Source: Mucilaginibacter sp. SG564 (GTDB taxonomy: Bacteria > Bacteroidota > Bacteroidia > Sphingobacteriales > Sphingobacteriaceae). From it: 64,000 nucleotides of DNA. The number at the start of each line of letters is the position of its first letter. Positions within the stretch are counted from its first letter, which is position 1. The notes beneath the pieces were generated by a model. That model ran no database searches, had not been told where the DNA came from, and saw only the letters and a program-made list of their open reading frames with translations. The stretch covers positions 367,131-431,130 of the forward strand of contig NZ_JABGNA010000008.1 in assembly GCF_013149275.1 (NCBI RefSeq). Direction: 5' to 3'. The translations under genes and the position numbers were made by a program. Shown here piece by piece: positions 55,591 to 64,000 of this stretch.

Positions 55591-56484
55591 TTAAGACTTT
55601 TGTAAGGGTACAATATTTACTGAATAGCCTTGATTTAAATAGAAACTTTGAAGTGAATTTATATAATCATTATTATCCTTTATGTCTAAAATTTTTAATA
55701 ACTCCACACCGGGTTTTGTTAACGCATAACAATTGAGATTTAGTTTTTGATTGTCCTTGCAAATCCATATAAATGATTCTCGATAGCTGAAGTTATGACC
55801 ATATTCTTCTTTTGTTAATTCATTATTATTAGTATAATGTTTTAATACATGTACCGGTGGTGCGGTACTAGATAATTCGTGGTTATGATACACTAGCCCA
55901 GCAGCACTTAATAATAGTAAATCTTCATAACTAATATCGAAATTAGTGATATCTCCATTGATCTTAAATATTTGACCACTTGTTGTAGAAATCGACGCAA
56001 GTTTCAAAAACGTTTCAGCTTCATATTGGGATAAATTGCTGAAAATATCTATGGTCCTTAATGAGAAATTTCCAGGTTGATTAATTTCATTTGCTAATAT
56101 TTTAGCCCAAAGTAATTGCATTTCGTCTGAAGTAATATCCTGAGCTTTAGTAAAGAACCTGGTTCGCCAATTAGGATCAATTGGTTGTTCTGATACCGTT
56201 TCATTAAGGAGATTAGAGGCCTCCTCTACTATATTGTCAATGTTTATTTGACGATTTATTTCTTGATGGTACAATCGTTGTTTGGCTCTCTCTGTCACTT
56301 CATATTCGGCATCGGATCTAATTATAGAAGCTTTTGCTTCAGCTTCCGCTATTTTTTCAATTTCATAAGCTTTTGCGTCAGCTTCATTGCGCATCGCTTT
56401 GGGCTTATATTTTACCCCAATTGCTGCGCTAACGACTTCTATAAGTTTTGTGATTGGGGCTCCGAATACTTGTATGTCAGCCAT
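55591..56484 (-). CDS. DUF2806-family protein
   Basis: 297 residues, no signal peptide. An N-terminal helical coiled segment rich in Ala, Glu and Lys (A-Y-E-I-E-K-I-A-E-A-E-A-K-A) precedes W-R-T-R-F-F-T-K-A-Q-D-I-T-S-D-E-M-Q, a DUF2806 hallmark, and an alpha/beta C-terminus. The gene is clearly more AT-rich than its neighbours, suggesting transfer. Related proteins often sit in accessory or defence islands, but no partner gene is adjacent here. Function unknown. Confidence 0.78.
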   Translation of the reverse strand: MADIQVFGAPITKLIEVVSAAIGVKYKPKAMRNEADAKAYEIEKIAEAEAKASIIRSDAEYEVTERAKQRLYHQEINRQINIDNIVEEASNLLNETVSEQPIDPNWRTRFFTKAQDITSDEMQLLWAKILANEINQPGNFSLRTIDIFSNLSQYEAETFLKLASISTTSGQIFKINGDITNFDISYEDLLLLSAAGLVYHNHELSSTAPPVHVLKHYTNNNELTKEEYGHNFSYRESFIWICKDNQKLNLNCYALTKPGVELLKILDIKDNNDYINSLQSFYLNQGYSVNIVPLQKS

Positions 56485-56618
56485 GATTTGATAAGGTTTA
56501 TTTAGAATTAAGTGTAAATATAATTATCATATTAGACATTAATCAAATTTGAATTTCTTTACGTATGTCTCATTAAATATGATGGATACTATGTCCGCAA
56601 TTTGTTATGACTAAGGCT

Positions 56619-57152
56619 TTAGCCCACCCCCAATTCCAAATGAATATCCTCCGGTTCAAGGGCAAATAATTCCGGGTTGATCTCTTTGGTGATAACTGCG
56701 TCGTTCTTTAAATAAAAATCAACGGTGTTTTTGGTTGGAGTGGCGGATATGTATAGCTTTTCTGCTCCCAGGTTTTTTGCAATGATTTTGCATTGCTCCA
56801 GCAGATTTTGCCCTGCTTTTTGTCCACGAATGTTTTTGCTTACGTATAAGATATCCATTTTAAGATAGTTATTCCGGGCACCTCGTTTTACTCCTTCCAC
56901 AGAGGCAACGCCAACAAGCGTATTTTGGTTAAAAGCGCCGATAACCCTTCCGCCGGTGTCTATCAGTTTGTGCTGCCGACGGATGATCTCCTCGAGTTCA
57001 TCTTTGTCAAAATGAGTAACTATTTGCTGGTCGGGCCTAAGCTGTAACTCACCGTTCTGCATATAGTAACGTTCCAGTATTTCCTCGGCGCGGTCAATTT
57101 CAGCTATACGGTGAAGTTCGGCTGAGTGTAGGTCTCTGTAAATAATGCCCAT
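56619..57152 (-). CDS. GNAT-family N-acetyltransferase
   Basis: Start at ATG 57152 (177 residues); ATG 57182 adds ten residues. GNAT core: L-V-G-V-A-S-V, L-K-M-D-I-L-Y-V, R-G-Q-K-A-G-Q-N-L-L (acetyl-CoA loop), Y-I-S-A-T-P-T-K-N-T-V-D-F-Y. Cytoplasmic; substrate unknown. Confidence 0.88.
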   Translation of the reverse strand: MGIIYRDLHSAELHRIAEIDRAEEILERYYMQNGELQLRPDQQIVTHFDKDELEEIIRRQHKLIDTGGRVIGAFNQNTLVGVASVEGVKRGARNNYLKMDILYVSKNIRGQKAGQNLLEQCKIIAKNLGAEKLYISATPTKNTVDFYLKNDAVITKEINPELFALEPEDIHLELGVG

Positions 57153-57306
57153 GATAATTGGGGTTAACAAATGGTGGGTCAAGATAATGATTACTATACA
57201 AAAAATGGGGAGCGTAGCAACGGTTTACCCTAAGTGGAATATATTGCTTGCAAATCCGATCAAAATTTGCATTTTTACTGCCAGCCAATTTTTATAAATA
57301 CCTTTT

Positions 57307-58530
57307 ATGAAATTCAGAATTCTACCTGTTATTGCTTTTGTATTTTTATTTTCGACGTTCGGCGCAAATCTGCACGCGCAAGATAATTTTAAGCCGCAGA
57401 AACAATTGTCATCCACCATCAAAAAAAACTTTAAGGATGCGGATGAGCAATATAAATTTCTGGCGAAACAGATAGGTCCGCAGGATTTCCCAAAAACATA
57501 TCACCCCGATACCAAAAAGCAAGAGAACAGCAATTCGGGCTGGTGGTGCAGTGGTTTTTACCCCGGTAGTTTATTGTATCTGTATGAGCAGGATCATGAT
57601 CAGTGGTTACTAACCGAAGCTAACCGCATATTAGGTGTACTGGCTAAAGAGCAGTTCAATACGCATACCCATGATTTGGGTTTTATGATGTATTGCAGCT
57701 TTGGCAATGCCAATAAAATTGAGCCTAAACCGGAGTATAAACAAATTTTAATTAATAGCGCTAAATCGTTATCAACCCGGTTTAACCCAACTGTAGGCTG
57801 TATTAAATCATGGGACTCAAAAAATCCGTCGGATTACCTGGTGATCATCGATAATATGATGAACCTGGAGCTGCTGTTCTGGGCCACGCATGAAACCGGC
57901 GATTCCAGCTATTATAAAATAGCAGTTACGCATGCCAACACCACCATGAAAAACCATTTCAGGCCCGATTATAGCTCCTACCATGTGATCAACTACGATG
58001 CGCAAACCGGTGCGGTTAAAGAAAAGAAAACCGCGCAGGGCTTTGCCAATGAATCGGCATGGGCCAGAGGGCAAGCATGGGGACTGTATGGTTACACCGT
58101 AATGTACCGCGAAACCAAAGACAAAAAATACCTGGAGCAGGCGCAAAACATAGCCCGGTTTATACTGACCAATCCCAATCTTCCGGCGGATAAAATACCT
58201 TATTGGGATTACAACGCTACTAATATTCCAAATGCGCTTAAAGATGCTTCGGCTGCTGCTATAGCGGCCTCGGCTTTGCTGGAGCTTTGCCGCTATGCGG
58301 ATAATGATAAGGGACAGGAGTATTTCAATACGGCCGAAACTATTTTAAAAACTTTATCATCACCCACCTATAAGGCACCCATCGGAACCAATGGTGGTTT
58401 TATACTGGAGCATAGTGTAGGGCATTTGCCAGCCAAAAGCGAAGTTGATGTACCTTTAACCTATGCCGATTATTATTTTATTGAGGCGATGAAGAGGTAC
58501 CAGGATTTTAACATGAAAAAGAAAAATTAA
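57307..58530 (+). CDS. GH88 unsaturated glucuronyl hydrolase-like, exported
   Basis: 407 residues. Signal peptide ends L-H-A-Q. (alpha/alpha)6 barrel: S-G-W-W-C-S-G-F-Y-P-G, H-D-L-G-F-M-M (first catalytic-region Asp), I-I-D-N-M-M-N (second), W-A-R-G-Q-A-W-G-L-Y-G. Hydrolyses unsaturated uronic sugars released by polysaccharide lyases. No lyase or GH105 gene is nearby. Confidence 0.92.
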   Translation: MKFRILPVIAFVFLFSTFGANLHAQDNFKPQKQLSSTIKKNFKDADEQYKFLAKQIGPQDFPKTYHPDTKKQENSNSGWWCSGFYPGSLLYLYEQDHDQWLLTEANRILGVLAKEQFNTHTHDLGFMMYCSFGNANKIEPKPEYKQILINSAKSLSTRFNPTVGCIKSWDSKNPSDYLVIIDNMMNLELLFWATHETGDSSYYKIAVTHANTTMKNHFRPDYSSYHVINYDAQTGAVKEKKTAQGFANESAWARGQAWGLYGYTVMYRETKDKKYLEQAQNIARFILTNPNLPADKIPYWDYNATNIPNALKDASAAAIAASALLELCRYADNDKGQEYFNTAETILKTLSSPTYKAPIGTNGGFILEHSVGHLPAKSEVDVPLTYADYYFIEAMKRYQDFNMKKKN

Positions 58531-58546
58531 TCATAAGTACTGATCG

Positions 58547-59149
58547 ATGGCATTTGGCAAATCCAGGATAGAAGCTTTTAGTGATGGCGTTATTGCCATT
58601 ATCATTACTATAATGGTGTTGGAGATGAAAGTGCCCCACGGCGAAAGTTTTGCCTCGTTAAAACCACTCATACCTGTTTTTTTAAGTTATATAATAAGTT
58701 TTATTTATGTGGGGATATACTGGAATAACCATCATCACATGTTCCACATTGTAAAATCGATTAATGGAGCAGTATTATGGGCCAATCTTCACCTGCTTTT
58801 TTGGTTGTCGCTGATACCCTTTGTAACCGGATGGATGGGCGAAAATCATTTTACCCAGTTACCGGTAGCCTGTTATGGATTTGTATTGGCTATGACCGGT
58901 ACTGCTTACACGATACTGGAAAAAGTGCTGATCAAACATAGTGGAAAAAATTCGCTTATTGCCAATGTGCTGGGGCGCGATTGGAAGGCAAAAAGTTCTG
59001 TAGTTATATATGCCGCGGCAATTGGTATATCCTGGCTAAGTCCTGTTATTAGCTTTGTGTTATATGGTGTGGTTGCCGCGCTTTGGTTCATTCCAGATAA
59101 AAGGATTGAAAATAAATTAACACGCGAAACAACCGAAATTAAAGAGTAA
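58547..59149 (+). CDS. TMEM175/DUF1211-family membrane protein (potassium-channel-like)
   Basis: 200 residues, about six helices. R-I-E-A-F-S-D-G-V-I-A-I-I-I-T-I near the start is the FSD pore motif of TMEM175. Bacterial members form K+-permeable channels. Starts 17 bp after the GH88 stop. Confidence 0.92.
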   Translation: MAFGKSRIEAFSDGVIAIIITIMVLEMKVPHGESFASLKPLIPVFLSYIISFIYVGIYWNNHHHMFHIVKSINGAVLWANLHLLFWLSLIPFVTGWMGENHFTQLPVACYGFVLAMTGTAYTILEKVLIKHSGKNSLIANVLGRDWKAKSSVVIYAAAIGISWLSPVISFVLYGVVAALWFIPDKRIENKLTRETTEIKE

Positions 59150-59329
59150 TCATATTAGTTTAGATACCCCTGTAAATAAGTAAAAGATCACCAGTTCGCA
59201 AGGAACGGTTTTCCAGAAAGAATAAACTTTATCACACAAATACTGTTATAGCACTTTGTTGTTAACATAATGTAGTGCATTTAAGGATTTAATAAAGTTT
59301 AATTATTCGACATTATTACACATTTACTT

Positions 59330-59929
59330 ATGTTTGAAATTACTCATGCTGATGAGAAAGATTTGTTGATGCAGGTGGCTTCGGGTAATGAAAATGCCTT
59401 TCGCCAGCTTTTTATGTTGCATCACCAGCAATTGGGGGTACACATGCTGCGTATAACAAACTCCATTGAACTGGCCGAAGAAGTGGTACAGGATGTATTC
59501 GTGAAAATATGGTTCACACGCGAATCATTGGTACGTGTTGATAATTTTAAAGCATACCTGTTCGTGATATCTAAAAATCATGCTTTAAACTGTTTAAAAA
59601 AGCTGGCAAAGGAGCGTGCCATGATCAGGCAATTGGAAGATGCCGATCGCCCTAACCTCGAAGTGGCTGGTACAGATATGTATTATAACCTGTTGGATGA
59701 AGCTATCGACCAGTTACCTCCTCAACAACAAAAAGTGTATCTACTGAGCAGACACGGCCGTTTAAAATATACCGAAATAGCCGATCAGCTGGAGCTATCG
59801 CGCGAAACCGTAAAAAAATATTTACAGATAGCAACCCTTTCTATAACCGAGTATGTGCATGAGCACCTGGAAGTTATGGCGTTTTTGTCTATCGCGCTAA
59901 AAAGTTTTTTTATTTTTTTTAAGAAGTAA
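59330..59929 (+). CDS. ECF RNA polymerase sigma factor, FecI-like
   Basis: 199 residues. Region 2 E-L-A-E-E-V-V-Q-D-V-F-V-K-I-W, region 4 L-P-P-Q-Q-Q-K-V-Y-L-L-S-R and Y-T-E-I-A-D-Q-L-E-L-S-R-E-T-V-K-K-Y. First of the sigma / FecR / SusC set, which drives receptor expression when ligand binds. Confidence 0.95.
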   Translation: MFEITHADEKDLLMQVASGNENAFRQLFMLHHQQLGVHMLRITNSIELAEEVVQDVFVKIWFTRESLVRVDNFKAYLFVISKNHALNCLKKLAKERAMIRQLEDADRPNLEVAGTDMYYNLLDEAIDQLPPQQQKVYLLSRHGRLKYTEIADQLELSRETVKKYLQIATLSITEYVHEHLEVMAFLSIALKSFFIFFKK

Positions 59930-60022
59930 TACCCCCTTTTTACCCTGCTTGTTGTCATGTATATGAGGTGTTCCTAAAATCCTCATTTGCCAATTATTTA
60001 CTATGATAAACAATTACACGGT

Positions 60023-61228
60023 ATGAGTGCATTGAATGCAAGATTACATTATCTTTTTAGCAGTTATTATAATCAAACCGCTACCGAGCAGGAGCGGGAT
60101 GAGCTGTTTCAAATTATAAATGCCTCAACCAATGATGCTGAACTTACCTCCCTTATTCAGCAGGCATGGAACAATCTGGAAGTAAATGAACCACTTTTTG
60201 ATCATTCAAAAAGTATGGATATGCTCAATAATATCCTTAAAAATGGCAATCAGGACGATATACATATTATTAAGCCTCCAGACGATCATAAATTATGGCT
60301 GCGGTTAGGTACGGCTGCTGCCTTGATGATCTTTTTGGGTTTAGGGGCCTATGTTTTGATCAATAAAAAAAAACCATCCGACCAAAAAAAGAATATAGCT
60401 AAAATGCAGCACAGGCATGATGCTTTACCTGGTGGCAACAGGGCTTTATTGACATTGGCAAATGGTAAAACGATTTATTTAGATAATGCGCAAAACGGCG
60501 TTTTGGCAAAAGAGGGGAGTACACAAATCAATAAAACACATGATGGGCAATTGGTTTATGAAGGAGGTAAAAATGGTGGAGATAGTGGAACGATACCAAT
60601 GAATACCATTGCTACACCAAGAGGTGGGCAATATCAATTGGTACTTAACGATGGAAGCAAGGTTTGGTTAAATTCGGCATCGTCATTAAGCTTTCCTGCA
60701 GTATTTACCGGTAAAACCAGGGACGTGGAAATTACCGGCGAAGCTTATTTTGAAGTAGCCAAAAACGCGGCGATGCCTTTCAGGGTAAAAACCAATCATA
60801 CCGTTATCGAGGTATTAGGTACCCATTTTAATACCATGGCTTATAATGACGAAGCTGTAATGAAAACCACTTTGCTGGAAGGATCTGTTAAAATAAGCAA
60901 TAACAACTATACCAGCATTTTAAAACCGGGCCAACAAGCCTCACTAAATCAAAATGGTGCGATCCACGTGGTAAATGATGCTGATGCTGATGATTCGGTA
61001 GCCTGGAAAGATGGTTTGTTTCAGTTTACGGATGCCAGTATTCAATCGATCATGAGACAGGTTGCGCGTTGGTACGATGTAGAGGTAAGTTACGAAGGCC
61101 AGATCCCGGTTAAGGAATTTACCGGGCGCATATCCCGCAATGTAAAAGCATCAGAACTTTTAGGGATGCTTAAATACGCGGGTGTTAATTTCAAAATAGA
61201 AGATAAGCACATTACTATAATGCAATGA
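60023..61228 (+). CDS. FecR-family anti-sigma factor
   Basis: ATG 60023, 401 residues; a TTG at 59987 is less likely. N-terminal sigma-binding helices, one membrane helix near 93-112, FecR domain (T-P-R-G-G-Q-Y-Q-L-V-L-N-D-G-S-K-V-W-L-N), and a C-terminal DUF4974 domain (F-T-G-R-I-S-R-N-V-K). Transmits the receptor signal to the sigma factor. Confidence 0.95.
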   Translation: MSALNARLHYLFSSYYNQTATEQERDELFQIINASTNDAELTSLIQQAWNNLEVNEPLFDHSKSMDMLNNILKNGNQDDIHIIKPPDDHKLWLRLGTAAALMIFLGLGAYVLINKKKPSDQKKNIAKMQHRHDALPGGNRALLTLANGKTIYLDNAQNGVLAKEGSTQINKTHDGQLVYEGGKNGGDSGTIPMNTIATPRGGQYQLVLNDGSKVWLNSASSLSFPAVFTGKTRDVEITGEAYFEVAKNAAMPFRVKTNHTVIEVLGTHFNTMAYNDEAVMKTTLLEGSVKISNNNYTSILKPGQQASLNQNGAIHVVNDADADDSVAWKDGLFQFTDASIQSIMRQVARWYDVEVSYEGQIPVKEFTGRISRNVKASELLGMLKYAGVNFKIEDKHITIMQ

Positions 61229-61433
61229 CCCTGTTTAAAAAAATAAATAAAATCAAAAGACAACTAAACCAAAAGATAACTAACCAATTATTCACCTTAA
61301 ACAACTCTATGATGGAAGAAATACAAAAAATAAGTTAGCTCCGGCATGGGGGATCCGCAACTTATTATACCTGTTTTTGCCCGGTGTAGTCATACCGCGA
61401 TGAACATGGCATAGAGGTACATGATATAAAAAA

Positions 61434-61463
61434 ACCGGGAAGTGTTCGCTGCACTTTCCCGGC
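61434..61463 (+). other. Hairpin between FecR and SusC genes
   Basis: CCGGGAAGTG / CACTTTCCCGG stem with only a weak T-run. The 309-bp gap 61229-61537 holds no gene. Confidence 0.5.
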
Positions 61464-61537
61464 TAAAATTATCTGGGGTCCCAAAAGAATGCAATCAACG
61501 AATTGAATTTAATGTTTAACCCAAACACAACAAACTT

Positions 61538-64000
61538 ATGAATTTTAATTCTAAGGCCACGCCCTTGGCATGGCCTCAATTATCCAAAATAATACTGGCT
61601 ATGAAGCTAACGGCTATTATTATAATTGCAGCTCTTACCAATGTAAGCGCAAAAAGTTATAGTCAGGTGGTGACCTTGCATCAGAAGAACACTACTGTTG
61701 AAAAAGTTCTCAGATCGATCGAAAAACAAACTGGCTATCATTTTTTATATGATAAAAAGGATGTATCAAATACAGGTGGAATAAATGTTGAGGTATCCAA
61801 TGCCTCGCTTCAGGAAGCACTTGATCAGTGTTTTAAAGATCAGCCCTTAACCTACAAAATATTCCAGGAAACTATTGTTGTTAAAAAGAAGGATGTTACC
61901 GCAGTAATCACTCCCGCTGCATTTAAGGTGCAAGGTACCGTGAGTGATGATAAAGGACCGCTCCCGGGTGTAAGTGTCAGGGTGAAGGGCTCAAACGTTG
62001 GGGTAGTTACCGATGTGAACGGTAAGTATACTTTGAACGCGCCCGATGCCAATGGAACCCTTGTGTTTAGCTTTGTTGGTTATGTTACACAAGAAGTGCC
62101 TATCGCTAATAAAGCTCAGCTTGATGTAAAACTGGTTGAAAGCCCCAAAGCATTAAGCGAAGTGGTGGTTGTAGGTTACGGTACCCAAAAAAGGGTCGAC
62201 CTTACCGGCTCTGTTGGTAGCGTTGGTGCAAAAGCTTTGCAGGAACGTCCCGCAATTAACGTGGAGCAGGAACTGGCAGGTAAAATTGCCGGTGTAAACG
62301 TATCGACTAACTCTGGGGCACCAGGTGGTGAAACCAAGATCCGGATACGTGGTTACAGCTCTATCAATGCCGCAACAGATCCGCTGTATGTAGTAGATGG
62401 AGTGGTATGGACAGCAGGCGGCGCGGCGTTGAATCCTAATGATATTGAAACTATTGATGTTTTGAAAGATGCGTCGTCAACGGCCATATACGGTACCCGT
62501 GGTGCCAATGGTGTGATCCTGGTAACTACTAAACGTGGTAAAAAGGGTGGTAGTGTAAGTTATGACGCTTATGGAAGCATCAGCTACATGGCCAAAGAGC
62601 TGCCCGTGTTAAATTCAAAAGAGTTTTTATCAGTTGAAGACCAATCATATGCCAATATTCCTAAATATGACCCTACTGGCTGGGCTGCAGGAAAATATGT
62701 AGATGATGATCCTAAAAAGATACGTACGGCATTGATAGGTAAATTATTTGATCAGAATTTAAATCCGTTATATGACGTTGATTGGCAAAAAGCCACTACG
62801 CGTACAGCTTACAGTCAAAATCACAATGTTACGTTTACCGGCGGTTCTGATAATCTTACTTACGGTTTGTTCCTGAATTATGCAGATGATGAAGGTATTA
62901 TATTGAATAGTTATCAAAGACGTTATAATGCACGATTAACCATTGATCACCAGGTAAAGCCATGGTTAAAAGTTGGTGCTACCATAAACTATAACAGCTC
63001 CGAGCAGCGTACAGCAGATGACGGTACAGGTGGTAATAATATTCCGCGCATGCTGATTGAGATGATTCCGATTGTACCTATAAAATACCCAGATGGTACT
63101 TACGGTAAAAGAACCGATTATCCAAACATGGAGGGTGGTGACAACCCGGTTGCACAGGCTAATGAGGTAGAAAATCTTTACAGAAAACGTGTATTTAGTG
63201 GGAATGGTTATTTAAACTTAAACCTTGCACCAGGCCTGGAGTTCCGCAGTACTTTAGGTGTTACTACGCAGGCTAATTACAACCCACATTTCCAGAGTGG
63301 TTTAGTTGGTGGGGCAACGGCAGATCAAAGCAATAGCTCGGCTTCTATAAATGAATATAATGATACTTTTTGGCAGTGGGAAAATCACTTTACCTATAAC
63401 AAAACATTTAATAAAATACATTCATTAAACGTAGTTTTAGGTACAGAAAGGCAAAACTTTAATGAGCTCAGTGTTGGCTCATCAACATCGGGTTTGGCAG
63501 ATAATTATTTCCAGTTTTACAACCTTGGAGCAGGGTCAGTACCAGGTACACCGGCATCAGGTTATTACGCCTGGCAGATACAATCGTATTTCGCGAGGGT
63601 AAACTATGGTTATAAAGACAAGTATTTGTTAACATTAACTGGTCGTGAAGATGGTTCGTCGCGCTTTGGTACAGGTAAAAAATATGGCTTCTTTCCATCA
63701 GCAGCTTTGGCCTGGCGCGTATCTCAGGAAGATTTCATGAAGGATAATAAAACCATTTCAGACCTGAAACTTAGATTTAGCTATGGCTTAACCGGTAACT
63801 CTGAAATTGGCCAATACAGATCACAAGCCTCATTACCTATCGGTAGCTATCCGTTTGGTGGAAACCGCAATTCAGCTACAGTAATTGATATCGGCAGCCC
63901 TGGTAACCCTGATTTGCAATGGGAAAAAACCTCGGAGTATAACTTCGGCTTGTCATTTGGGGTATTGAATAACAGAATCACCCTTGATGCTGATGCTTAT
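61538..64000 (+). CDS. SusC/RagA-family TonB-dependent receptor with STN domain (partial, runs off right edge)
   Basis: Open from ATG 61538 to the last base (821 codons). Extended signal region (to about residue 40), STN secretin-like domain (~47-115: V-E-K-V-L-R-S-I-E-K-Q-T-G-Y-H-F-L-Y), carboxypeptidase-regulatory domain (~128-205), TonB-box-like E-V-V-V-V-G-Y-G-T-Q, plug with Y-V-V-D-G-V, then barrel strands. The STN domain contacts FecR, matching the neighbours. A SusD partner is expected beyond the edge. Confidence 0.95.
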   Translation, partial: MNFNSKATPLAWPQLSKIILAMKLTAIIIIAALTNVSAKSYSQVVTLHQKNTTVEKVLRSIEKQTGYHFLYDKKDVSNTGGINVEVSNASLQEALDQCFKDQPLTYKIFQETIVVKKKDVTAVITPAAFKVQGTVSDDKGPLPGVSVRVKGSNVGVVTDVNGKYTLNAPDANGTLVFSFVGYVTQEVPIANKAQLDVKLVESPKALSEVVVVGYGTQKRVDLTGSVGSVGAKALQERPAINVEQELAGKIAGVNVSTNSGAPGGETKIRIRGYSSINAATDPLYVVDGVVWTAGGAALNPNDIETIDVLKDASSTAIYGTRGANGVILVTTKRGKKGGSVSYDAYGSISYMAKELPVLNSKEFLSVEDQSYANIPKYDPTGWAAGKYVDDDPKKIRTALIGKLFDQNLNPLYDVDWQKATTRTAYSQNHNVTFTGGSDNLTYGLFLNYADDEGIILNSYQRRYNARLTIDHQVKPWLKVGATINYNSSEQRTADDGTGGNNIPRMLIEMIPIVPIKYPDGTYGKRTDYPNMEGGDNPVAQANEVENLYRKRVFSGNGYLNLNLAPGLEFRSTLGVTTQANYNPHFQSGLVGGATADQSNSSASINEYNDTFWQWENHFTYNKTFNKIHSLNVVLGTERQNFNELSVGSSTSGLADNYFQFYNLGAGSVPGTPASGYYAWQIQSYFARVNYGYKDKYLLTLTGREDGSSRFGTGKKYGFFPSAALAWRVSQEDFMKDNKTISDLKLRFSYGLTGNSEIGQYRSQASLPIGSYPFGGNRNSATVIDIGSPGNPDLQWEKTSEYNFGLSFGVLNNRITLDADAY

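Noticed and set aside
61309-61338. Tiny frame of nine codons before the SusC gene
   Set aside because: Too short to support and has no signal or conserved feature.

Overview
The window looks like chromosome from a Bacteroidota soil or plant-associated genus of the Sphingobacteriaceae, most like Mucilaginibacter or Pedobacter. The reasons are the FecI/FecR/SusC module at the right end, TPR-type and two-component sensors, FtsX-type efflux, Tat-exported GMC, Gfo/Idh/MocA and TIM-barrel sugar enzymes, DUF1080, glycoside hydrolases, TAnnTTTG-like -7 boxes and many dispersed intergenic palindromes. The genus is inferred from gene content only.

Layout. 1-3.7 kb: a minus-strand cluster of three small exported proteins that share a K[KR]DLGxAD motif, one of them a tandem multi-copy protein cut by the left edge. 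It lies next to a TPR membrane protein that ends in a histidine-kinase phospho-acceptor domain with no ATPase domain, a small unknown gene and an Xre-type regulator. 3.8-16 kb: UvrD/PcrA helicase, AAA ATPase, FabV enoyl reductase, a GH110-like exported beta-helix enzyme, an exported strand-rich protein, an M1 metallopeptidase and a histidine kinase whose N-terminus matches the plant ethylene-receptor binding domain. 16-25 kb: DUF255 thioredoxin-like protein with a SlyD-type isomerase, a TonB-dependent outer-membrane barrel with a Gly/Arg tail, a hotdog thioesterase and an acyl desaturase. 25.5-42.1 kb: a long plus-strand sugar-oxidation locus with a GMC dehydrogenase, its Tat lipoprotein small subunit, a cytochrome c lipoprotein, two Gfo/Idh/MocA enzymes, four TIM-barrel isomerase-type proteins, two MFS transporters, DUF1080 and NIPSNAP. 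Its content fits oxidation of glycosides to 3-keto-sugars in the periplasm, followed by cleavage and import. 42.5-51.3 kb: a tripartite ABC efflux operon (adaptor, TolC-like protein, ATPase, two FtsX permeases) followed by its own NtrC-type sigma-54 activator and NtrB-like kinase, with a good -24/-12 sigma-54 promoter just upstream of the first gene. 51.8-59.2 kb: GH36/27-like alpha-galactosidase, DUF885-like lipoprotein, DUF2806 protein, GNAT acetyltransferase, GH88 hydrolase and a TMEM175-like channel. 59.3-64 kb: ECF sigma factor, FecR anti-sigma factor and a SusC-family receptor cut by the right edge.

Intergenic DNA is rich in palindromes of several families and in low-complexity word repeats, and includes an inverted pair of about 255-bp dispersed elements 34 kb apart. 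I saw no rRNA, tRNA, CRISPR array, transposase or phage genes. The most novel items are the K[KR]DLGxAD exported peptide family, the ethylene-receptor-like kinase and the sigma-54-controlled efflux operon.
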